From an uncultured Sphingosinicella sp. (GTDB lineage Bacteria > Pseudomonadota > Alphaproteobacteria > Sphingomonadales > Sphingomonadaceae): DNA of 14,375 nt. The translations under genes were made by a program, and so were the position numbers. A model generated the notes under the pieces. That model searched no databases. It worked only from the letters and a program-made list of their open reading frames with translations, and was not told the DNA's origin. Positions 9,439-14,375 of this stretch are shown one piece after another (position 1 is the first letter of the stretch; each line of letters opens with the position of its first letter). The stretch spans positions 1 to 14,375 of the forward strand of contig CAMPIH010000046.1 of the NCBI GenBank assembly GCA_946886275.1. Reading direction: 5' to 3'.

Positions 9439-10647
9439 TCAGATGATCATCGAGATGACCTGCTCGATCAGCCGGGTCTGCGGATCGACCTGATAGATCG
9501 AATTGTCCGCATAGCGGTACCAGGCGTCGTCGCTGTCGACATAGCGATCGCGATAATCCATCGGCACGTTGTAGGCGTCGTACCCGATCGGCAGCGTGTC
9601 GCCGATTCCAAGCCCGCCAAGTCCGCCGACTCCGCCGGTCAGAAGCGCGACGATCCCTTCGATCAGACCGCTGTCATTATCGACCTGATAGATGGCGCCG
9701 TCGTCATAGCGATAGAGATAGTCGTCGCCGTCCGGATAATAGGACCGGTAGGCGAGCGGGACGTTATAGACCTCGTAGCCGAGCGGCATCGGTTCGCCGA
9801 TCAGCAGGTCGCTCCCGAACAAGGGCACGATCGAGTTCACCAGGCCGCTGTCGCGGTCGAAGCGATAGACATAGCCCTCGTCGTCATAGCGATAGAGCCA
9901 GTCGTCATTGTCGACGAAACGGTAGCTGTAGCGATCGGGGACATTGTAGGCCAGGCTCGAGAAAGGCAGGCGCTGGCCGATGAGCTGCGCCTTGCGAAGC
10001 TGCCCCGGCGGCATGCAGAAGGCATTCTGCCGGGCAAGCCCCGGCGGGCAGCCGTTGGGCCCGACACCCCGCCGATCGCCGTTCCGGAAAAGCCGAAGGT
10101 CGTCGCGGAATCGGTCCGCCGCGATGAGGCGGCGTTCGCTCCAGTCGCTCCAGTCGCGACGCTCGGAACGCCTCGCCTCGCGCAATTCGCCGCGATCGCC
10201 TCGTTCCCGGCGCGCGTCGCGAACGAGCCTGCGTTCGTCGCGCAGGGCGCGTTCGACCCGGCGCTCTTCGCGGTCCGTCCGCCGCTCGGCCCGATCTCTC
10301 ACGCGAGTCTCTCGGTTGGCCCGACGATCTTCGCGGTCGCGACCGCGAACCTGGTTGCCGCGATCATCGCCGCCTCGGCCACGCCCGCGTGCCTCGCGTC
10401 CGCGGTCGTCGCCGCCCTGGCCGCGGCTCGCAAGGCGGGGGCCGTCGCCCCCGCCACGGCCGCGCCGAGGGTTCGCTTCGCCGCCATTGCCTCCGCGGCC
10501 GCGCTCGGCCTTGCCGTGGCCGCCGCCATGGTTCCGTTCGGCGGCCGGCTGGCCGCCACCCTTGCCGCGGCCCTGATTTTCCTTCGCAACGACCGGAAGC
10601 GACACCGACAAGGCGGCGACTCCGGCGAGCAGCATCAACTTACGCAT
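9439..10647 (-). CDS. RcnB-like exported protein with Arg-rich centre and three C-terminal repeats
   Basis: The start at 10647 is fixed by AAGGAG seven bases upstream and by the signal peptide that begins there (MRKLMLLAGVAALSVSLPVVA, cut near residue 21); the longer upstream frame lacks these. The 402-residue product has a Gly/Arg-rich stretch (22-110), a highly charged Arg/Glu/Asp segment (about 100-195) and a two-Cys motif, NGCPPGLARQNAFCMPPGQ (198-215). This motif, followed by IGQRLP, is typical of the RcnB-like (nickel/cobalt homeostasis) family. The C-terminus has three copies of a roughly 55-residue unit (about 223-277, 283-336, 348-402). Each reads approximately IG-x-LP-YNVP, YRYxD and IYQVD-SGLI. 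The first copy is the most diverged. RcnB of E. coli is a small periplasmic protein, so the long Arg-rich region and triplication are unusual. Metal binding is not shown by the sequence. A general-stress promoter motif lies just upstream. Confidence 0.85.
   Translation of the reverse strand: MRKLMLLAGVAALSVSLPVVAKENQGRGKGGGQPAAERNHGGGHGKAERGRGGNGGEANPRRGRGGGDGPRLASRGQGGDDRGREARGRGRGGDDRGNQVRGRDREDRRANRETRVRDRAERRTDREERRVERALRDERRLVRDARRERGDRGELREARRSERRDWSDWSERRLIAADRFRDDLRLFRNGDRRGVGPNGCPPGLARQNAFCMPPGQLRKAQLIGQRLPFSSLAYNVPDRYSYRFVDNDDWLYRYDDEGYVYRFDRDSGLVNSIVPLFGSDLLIGEPMPLGYEVYNVPLAYRSYYPDGDDYLYRYDDGAIYQVDNDSGLIEGIVALLTGGVGGLGGLGIGDTLPIGYDAYNVPMDYRDRYVDSDDAWYRYADNSIYQVDPQTRLIEQVISMII
9442..9981 (-). 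repeat. Three tandem coding repeats within the RcnB-like gene
   Basis: Units lie at about 9981-9817, 9801-9640 and 9606-9442. They are recognisable at the DNA level by recurring stretches around GTCGTCATAGCGATAGAG (plus strand). Units two and three are closest in protein sequence (YNVP, IYQVD, SGLI or TRLI). A Gly/Leu-rich insert (GGVGGLGGLG) lengthens the spacer between them. Confidence 0.8.
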
Positions 10648-10654
10648 GGGTAAA

Positions 10655-10660
10655 CTCCTT
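10655..10660 (-). promoter_or_regulatory. Ribosome binding site of the RcnB-like gene
   Basis: AAGGAG on the minus strand, seven bases before the ATG at 10647. It decides against the upstream in-frame ATG at 10791. Confidence 0.8.
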
Positions 10661-10670
10661 TGGGGAGAAG

Positions 10671-10696
10671 AACGGATCGACGGCACCGCGCGTTCC
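10671..10696 (-). promoter_or_regulatory. EcfG-type general stress promoter upstream of the RcnB-like gene
   Basis: On the minus strand GGAAC (10696-10692) and CGTT (10674-10671) are exactly 17 bases apart. This is the consensus reported for EcfG/SigT general-stress sigma factors of alphaproteobacteria (GGAAC, 16-17 bases, CGTT). The -10 element ends 23 bases before the ATG, leaving a short leader that contains the AAGGAG site. The match is complete and well positioned, but the regulation is inferred, not shown. Confidence 0.65.
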
Positions 10697-10821
10697 TGCC
10701 CATTTGGCTCCATTGAACCCGGCGAAGCGTCGATCAGTCGCCGCAAAGTTAAGGCGAAGTGAATGAGAGCCTTTTTGTACTGCAGCCGCAACGAAGTTCG
10801 GGCCTGCCCGTTGGGCCCGCC

Positions 10822-11637
10822 ATGACCCTGGCTTCATCTCGTCTGCGCCTGGCGTTCGCCGCCGGCATCGCCGCTTTCTCGCTCCTATCGGCCGGTCCGG
10901 CTTCCGCCCAGGATTCCGGCCGCGGCCGGATCGTCTCGATCGGCGGTGGAATCGACCTGACTCCGAAATTTCCCGGTTCGGACGAGGTCGGGATCGGCCC
11001 TTTGCCCTATTTCGACATTCGCCGCGAAGGCGCTCCGCTGACCTTCGAAGCGCCCGACGAAGGAATCGGCATGGGCGTGGTCGGCGACGATGACGGCTTT
11101 TCGGTCGGCCCCACGGTCCGATTCCAGGGGAAGCGACAGGAGGAGGACGTCGGCGCGCCGGTCGGCGATGTCGGCTTCACCGTCGAGGTGGGCGCCTTCG
11201 CCCAGGCCTTCCTGGCCGAGAATGTCCGAATCCGCGGGGAGGCCCGCAAGGGGCTCGGCGGCCATGAAGGCTGGACCGGCGATCTTTCGGCGGACTTCGT
11301 CGTTCGGGACCGCGACACGTACGTCCTCTCGCTCGGCCCCCGCGCCCGCTGGGCGGACGACGATTATCACGACGCCTATTTCGGCGTGACCCCGGCCGTG
11401 TCCGCCGCGACCGGGCTTGCGCCTTTCGATCCGGGCGGCGGCTTTCATTCGGTCGGCGTGGTGGCGGGGATCACCCACATGCTCGGCCGCAATTTCGGAA
11501 TCTATGCCCATGCCGGCTACGACCGGCTGATCGGCGACGCCGCCGATTCCCCGATCGTCCGGACCTTCGGCTGTAGGGATCAATATTCCGGCGGCGTCAC
11601 CCTGTTCTTCAGCTTCGACGCCGGCCGCCTGCTCTAG
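10822..11637 (+). CDS. MipA/OmpV family outer-membrane protein
   Basis: The 271-residue product begins with a signal peptide (MTLASSRLRLAFAAGIAAF..., cut after ASA, about residue 29). It continues as an outer-membrane beta-barrel with alternating hydrophobic residues. Family hallmarks are GIDLTPKFPGSDEVGIGPLPYFDIRR near the start, GPTVRF, and RLIGDAADSPIVRTFG close to the end. MipA/OmpV proteins are barrels of about 250-280 residues. E. coli MipA links MltA to PBP1B, but most relatives have no known role. The last strand is LFFSFDAGRLL and lacks the usual terminal aromatic residue. I preferred the ATG at 10822 because it gives a normal signal peptide. An in-frame ATG at 10759 has an AAGG eight bases upstream and would add 21 residues. 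The gene diverges from the RcnB-like gene and converges on the small acidic protein gene 20 bases away. Confidence 0.87.
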   Translation: MTLASSRLRLAFAAGIAAFSLLSAGPASAQDSGRGRIVSIGGGIDLTPKFPGSDEVGIGPLPYFDIRREGAPLTFEAPDEGIGMGVVGDDDGFSVGPTVRFQGKRQEEDVGAPVGDVGFTVEVGAFAQAFLAENVRIRGEARKGLGGHEGWTGDLSADFVVRDRDTYVLSLGPRARWADDDYHDAYFGVTPAVSAATGLAPFDPGGGFHSVGVVAGITHMLGRNFGIYAHAGYDRLIGDAADSPIVRTFGCRDQYSGGVTLFFSFDAGRLL

Positions 11638-11657
11638 AACCGGCGCTCGAGCGAAGA

Positions 11658-11876
11658 TCAGTCGTTGGTCCGGCCGACCCTGGGATCGGCGCCTTGGCCG
11701 AGTCCGGCATCATTTTCGACATCGCCCTCGACGGTGTTCTCGCCTTCGATCAGCTCGGCGTCGTCGGGCGAGTTGCGGCTGAAAAGACCTTTGGACTGAC
11801 CGATCGACGGGTTGCGATCGAGATCGTCCTGCCGTTCGACCGGCTGGTCCGCCGGCTTGGGGTGCTTGTTCGTCAT
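11658..11876 (-). CDS. Small acidic hydrophilic protein, function unknown
   Basis: A 72-residue protein with no hydrophobic segment, no signal peptide and no Cys. It is rich in Asp, Glu, Asn, Pro and Gly (for example SPDDAELIEGENTVEGDVEN, residues 36-55), so it is probably soluble and largely disordered. The start at 11876 is chosen because AAGGAG lies six bases upstream; an ATG eight codons earlier has no such site. I do not recognise a family. A near-consensus EcfG-type promoter sits upstream at almost the same distance as in the RcnB-like gene, suggesting a general-stress protein. The gene is convergent with the MipA gene and divergent from the M20 peptidase gene. Confidence 0.75.
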   Translation of the reverse strand: MTNKHPKPADQPVERQDDLDRNPSIGQSKGLFSRNSPDDAELIEGENTVEGDVENDAGLGQGADPRVGRTND

Positions 11877-11882
11877 CACCTG

Positions 11883-11888
11883 CTCCTT
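11883..11888 (-). promoter_or_regulatory. Ribosome binding site of the small acidic protein gene
   Basis: AAGGAG on the minus strand, six bases before the ATG at 11876. It decides the start and strongly supports the gene being real. Confidence 0.75.
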
Positions 11889-11898
11889 CCGATCGGCC

Positions 11899-11923
11899 AA
11901 CGCTTGACGCCGCCATCCGTTCG
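11899..11923 (-). promoter_or_regulatory. Near-consensus EcfG-type promoter of the small acidic protein gene
   Basis: On the minus strand CGAAC (11923-11919) and CGTT (11902-11899) are 16 bases apart, one mismatch (C for the first G) from GGAAC-N16/17-CGTT. The -10 element ends 22 bases before the ATG, compared with 23 for the RcnB-like gene. The shared geometry raises its credibility, though a single weak match could be chance. Confidence 0.4.
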
Positions 11924-11929
11924 CCCGGC

Positions 11930-11958
11930 TTGACGCTTCCGCCTCAAATCCCGATCAA
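11930..11958 (+). promoter_or_regulatory. Possible promoter of the M20 peptidase gene
   Basis: TTGACG (11930-11935) and GATCAA (11953-11958) are 17 bases apart, followed by GGAG (11972-11975) and the ATG at 11982. The -35 box is good and the -10 box weak, as is common in alphaproteobacteria. Confidence 0.35.
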
Positions 11959-11981
11959 GCAGCGCCGCCACGGAGATCCCG

Positions 11982-13316
11982 ATGAGATTCATGACCTTGC
12001 TGCTCCCGCTCCTGCTCGTCCTGCCGACCGCGGCGCCTGCCGAGCTCTCTCGGCCGGAACGGCGGATGATCGACACGGTCGCGACCGAGCGAGAACGGTC
12101 GGTGCAGCTCCTCGAGCGGCTGGTGAACCAGAATAGCGGAAGCCTGAACCTCGAAGGGGTCGAGGCGGTCGGGCGGATGATCCGCGAGGAGCTCGAGCCG
12201 CTCGGGTTCGACGTGCGCTGGATCGACATGAGCGAAACCGGCCGGGCGGGGCACATCGTCGCGACCCACCGGCCCTCCTCGTCCGGCGCTAGAGGCAAGC
12301 GCCTGCTTCTCATCGGCCATCTCGACACGGTGTTCGAGCCGGACAGCCCCTTCCAGGCCTTCACCCTGGAAGGCGATCGTGCCGTCGGTCCCGGGGTCGG
12401 CGACGACAAGGGCGGCCTCGTCGTCATCGTCGCCGCCTTGCGGGCGATGAAGGCGGCGGGAACGCTTGACGATGCCGACATCACCGTCGTGCTCACCGGC
12501 GACGAGGAGCGCCCCGGATCGCCGCTCGAGCTGGCCCGCCGCGACCTGATCGAAGCCGGCCGAAACGCCGATCTCGCGCTCGAGTTCGAGAATCTGGCAC
12601 GCGACGGCGGCACCGATTTCGGCACCATCGCCAGGCGAAGCTCGACGAGCTGGACCTTGCGGACCAACGGCCGCTCGGGCCATTCGAGCGGAGTCTTCGG
12701 CGAGAATCTGGGCTATGGCGCGATCTACGAAATGGCGCGGATCCTCGACGCCTTCCGGCGCGAGCTGCCCGAGCCGAACCTCACCTACAATGTCGGCGTG
12801 ATCGGCGGCGGCACCCCCGCCTCGATCGACGATCAGGGCCTTCGCGTCAGCGCCTCGGGAAAGACCAACATCGTCGCCGAGACGGCGATCGCCCGAGGCG
12901 ACATCCGCACCCTGTCGGTCGAGCAGGAGCAGCGGATCCGCGCCCGCATGCAGGAAATCGTCGCCCAGCATCTTCCCCATACCGGCGCCGAGCTGATCTT
13001 CTCCGAAGACGGCTACCCGCCGATGGCGCCGACCGAGGGCAATAGGGCGCTTCTCGCCAGCCTCAACGCGGTCAACCGGGATCTCGGCCTCGCCGAAATG
13101 CCGGAATTCGATCCGGCCCGCCGCGGCGCCGCGGATTCGAGCTTCGTTGCCGCCGATACCGACGTTCTCGCCGGGCTCGGCGCGTCCGGCGGCGGCGCCC
13201 ATGCGCCGGGCGAGTGGATCGAGCTCGACTCGCTCGTCCGGCAGAGCCAGCGAATGGCAGTCTGGATGAGCAGGCTGGCGCGCGAGCCGCGGCCCGCCAG
13301 TTCAGGAAGAAGGTGA
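11982..13316 (+). CDS. Secreted M20-family zinc metallopeptidase (carboxypeptidase G2-like)
   Basis: A 444-residue exported hydrolase. A signal peptide (residues 1-20, ending in APA) is followed by an M20 catalytic domain with all co-catalytic zinc ligands in order: His113 and Asp115 (GHLDTVF), bridging Asp141 (GPGVGDDKGG), catalytic base Glu175 and ligand Glu176 (TGDEER), Glu201 (ALEFEN) and His407 (GGGAHAPGEW). This order and spacing are close to Pseudomonas carboxypeptidase G2, with the lid/dimerisation domain (about 220-330) inserted and RTNGRSGHSSG within it. The family removes C-terminal amino acids, often Glu, from peptides or folate-like compounds; the exact substrate cannot be read. 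GGAG lies six bases before the ATG. Its last 15 bases overlap the end of ubiG on the other strand. It appears to be a single-gene transcript. Confidence 0.92.
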   Translation: MRFMTLLLPLLLVLPTAAPAELSRPERRMIDTVATERERSVQLLERLVNQNSGSLNLEGVEAVGRMIREELEPLGFDVRWIDMSETGRAGHIVATHRPSSSGARGKRLLLIGHLDTVFEPDSPFQAFTLEGDRAVGPGVGDDKGGLVVIVAALRAMKAAGTLDDADITVVLTGDEERPGSPLELARRDLIEAGRNADLALEFENLARDGGTDFGTIARRSSTSWTLRTNGRSGHSSGVFGENLGYGAIYEMARILDAFRRELPEPNLTYNVGVIGGGTPASIDDQGLRVSASGKTNIVAETAIARGDIRTLSVEQEQRIRARMQEIVAQHLPHTGAELIFSEDGYPPMAPTEGNRALLASLNAVNRDLGLAEMPEFDPARRGAADSSFVAADTDVLAGLGASGGGAHAPGEWIELDSLVRQSQRMAVWMSRLAREPRPASSGRR

Positions 13317-14040
13317 TCCCGGCCGTTTCGCGGTCACCAGATAATTGAGCGACTTGTCGTCGGTCAGCGCGAATCCGCGGGTCGGGGTCCAGCCGAGACC
13401 GGTCACGTCGGTCACTTGAAGCCCCGAATCCTTGAGAAGCGCGCAAAGCTCCTCAGGGGACAGGAACTTGTCCCAATCATGGGTGCCTTTGGGGATCTGG
13501 CCGCTGCCTTCGCCGACGACGATCATCAGCAGGCGCGACCAGGCCGTCCGGTTCGGAGTCGACAGGATCAGAAGCCCGTCATCGGCCAGGGCGTCGGCGA
13601 GGCCGGTGACGAAGGCGCGGACATCGGCGACATGCTCGACCACCTCGAGCGAGGTGACGAGATCGAAGCGGCCGGAGAGCTGCTCGACTCCACCGACCCG
13701 ATAGTCGATCTCCAGCCCCTGGCCGAGCGCGTGCGCCCTCGCCACCTCGATCGTCTCCGCCGCGGCGTCGACGGCCACGACCTCGGCCCCGAGGCGAGCC
13801 AGCGGCTCGGCCAGCAATCCGCCGCCGCAGCCGACGTCCGCGGCCTTTTTGCCGGCGAGCGGCCTGAGGTCGCATTCGTCGAGACCCCCAATGCTGGTCG
13901 ATCCGGTCGCGGATGTAGGCGAGCCGGACCGGATTGAGCCGGTGAAGCATCGCCGAGGAGCCTTGCGGATCCCACCACGCCTTCGCCAGCGTGCCGAAAT
14001 GGCGGGCTTCCGCCGGGTCGATCGTCGGGCTCGTGCTCAT
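13302..14040 (-). pseudogene. ubiG: Ubiquinone biosynthesis O-methyltransferase, frameshifted as given
   Basis: UbiG methylates two hydroxyls during ubiquinone synthesis. The N-terminal part (14040 to about 13886) reads EARHFGTLAKAWWDPQG and LHRLNPVRLAYIRDRIDQHWG, typical UbiG. It then leaves frame. From about 13887 downward the next frame continues correctly with LDECDLRPLAGK, the SAM-binding DVGCGGGLLAEPLARLGAEV, SLEVVEHVADV and STPNRTAW to the stop at 13302. The break lies in a run of five G on the minus strand (13885-13889). With four G the frame is intact and gives 245 residues, the normal family length. All motifs are preserved, so the damage is very recent or is a sequencing or assembly error; I favour the latter because ubiG is normally needed for respiration. 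AAGGAG six bases before the ATG supports the start. The gene diverges from aspartate kinase. Confidence 0.85.
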
Positions 14041-14129
14041 TCGGGTCTCCTTGCCCTCAACGTGCGGAAAGGGAAAGGGAGCCCGCTTCGGATCCGTTCA
14101 GCGGGTTCGGTCCACATCGGGCGGCCTTC

Positions 14130-14167
14130 GCGCGCTTGCCATCGCATACAGGCCTTTCTAAGCGCGC
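14130..14167 (+). repeat. 8-bp inverted repeat just before the aspartate kinase start
   Basis: GCGCGCTT (14130-14137) and AAGCGCGC (14160-14167) are perfect inverted copies around a 22-base spacer. The right arm ends five bases before the ATG at 14173 and occupies the place where a ribosome binding site would be; none is otherwise visible. In RNA it could form a hairpin that limits translation, or it could be an operator. Confidence 0.4.
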
Positions 14168-14172
14168 CGCAC

Positions 14173-14375
14173 ATGTCACGCATCGTCATGAAGTTCGGCG
14201 GCACCTCGATGGCGGGCATCGAGCGGATCCGTCACGTCGCCGGCCTGGTCAAGCGGGAGTCGGAGGCGGGGAACCAGCTGGCGGTCGTGGTCTCGGCCAT
14301 GGCCGGCGAGACCGACCGGCTGGTCCAGCTCTGCCGCGAGGCGGCCTCGCTCTACGATCCGCGCGAATATGACGT
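14173..14375 (+). CDS. lysC: Aspartate kinase, N-terminal part (cut by the window edge)
   Basis: The first 67 codons of aspartokinase, which phosphorylates L-aspartate in the first step of the lysine, threonine, methionine and diaminopimelate pathway. The nucleotide-binding start MSRIVMKFGGTSMAG carries the invariant KFGGTS. VVVSAMAGETDRL (about residues 39-51) is the next conserved amino-acid-kinase block. The frame is open to the edge; the regulatory ACT domains would lie beyond it. The ATG at 14173 fits the usual family start, and a second ATG at 14188 (MKFGGTS) is less likely. There is no Shine-Dalgarno; an inverted repeat ends five bases upstream. The gene diverges from ubiG across 132 bases. 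The symbol is tentative because the isozyme cannot be told from this part. Confidence 0.92.
   Translation, partial: MSRIVMKFGGTSMAGIERIRHVAGLVKRESEAGNQLAVVVSAMAGETDRLVQLCREAASLYDPREYD

Noticed and set aside
9241..10653. Plus-strand open frame of 470 codons opposite the RcnB-like gene
   Set aside because: Its Val/Ile/Ala-rich sequence reflects the antisense of the Arg/Asp-rich repeats. The minus-strand gene has a signal peptide, ribosome binding site and family motif.
11644..11653. 10-bp palindrome CGCTCGAGCG between the MipA and small acidic protein genes as a terminator
   Set aside because: A perfect palindrome without a loop cannot form a stable small hairpin, and no T run follows on either strand.
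13416..13937. Plus-strand open frame opposite ubiG
   Set aside because: It shadows the UbiG coding strand; the minus strand shows the methyltransferase motifs in two adjoining frames.

Overview
The window is a G+C-rich, gene-dense stretch of bacterial chromosome. Its gene content and sequence style point to an alphaproteobacterium, most likely of the Sphingomonadales: AccC-type propionyl-CoA carboxylase genes beside a fused methylmalonyl-CoA mutase, a MipA/OmpV outer-membrane protein, RcnB-like and fasciclin-domain exported proteins, ubiG divergent from aspartate kinase, and a GGAAC-N17-CGTT promoter of the alphaproteobacterial EcfG general-stress type. This assignment is inferred from protein style, not from a marker gene. 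I see no rRNA, tRNA, CRISPR array, insertion sequence, prophage or integron, and no gene-free stretch longer than about 175 bases.

Left edge (1-232): the 5' end of a divergent lipoprotein gene runs off the minus-strand edge, followed by a short divergent intergenic region with a 7-bp inverted repeat.

Main operon (233-8727, plus strand): pccB, a Nudix hydrolase, a two-helix small membrane protein, methylmalonyl-CoA epimerase, methylmalonyl-CoA mutase, bioB, an exported two-cysteine protein and pccA. Most junctions overlap or are only a few bases apart. The exceptions are the 50 bp before the epimerase and the 93 bp before the mutase, which holds a REP-like imperfect inverted repeat. Together the genes encode propionyl-CoA -> (S)-methylmalonyl-CoA -> (R)-methylmalonyl-CoA -> succinyl-CoA. 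Biotin synthase, embedded in the operon, makes the cofactor of the carboxylase. The mutase needs cobalamin, and no cobalamin synthesis or MeaB-type chaperone gene lies in the window.

Envelope and stress block (8728-11876): a fasciclin-domain lipoprotein and an RcnB-like exported protein are on the minus strand, separated by a strong hairpin. The RcnB-like protein has an Arg-rich centre and three C-terminal repeats, and an EcfG-type promoter lies just upstream. A MipA/OmpV protein follows on the plus strand. A 72-residue acidic hydrophilic protein on the minus strand has a near-consensus EcfG-type promoter at the same distance from its start codon.

Right part (11982-14375): a secreted M20 metallopeptidase overlaps the end of ubiG tail to tail. 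ubiG carries a one-base frameshift in a run of five G, so as given it is broken. Diverging from it is the 5' end of an aspartate kinase gene cut by the window edge. I found no clearly new biological system. The best leads are the repeat-bearing RcnB-like protein with its stress promoter, the unexplained passenger genes in the propionate operon, and the ubiG frameshift.
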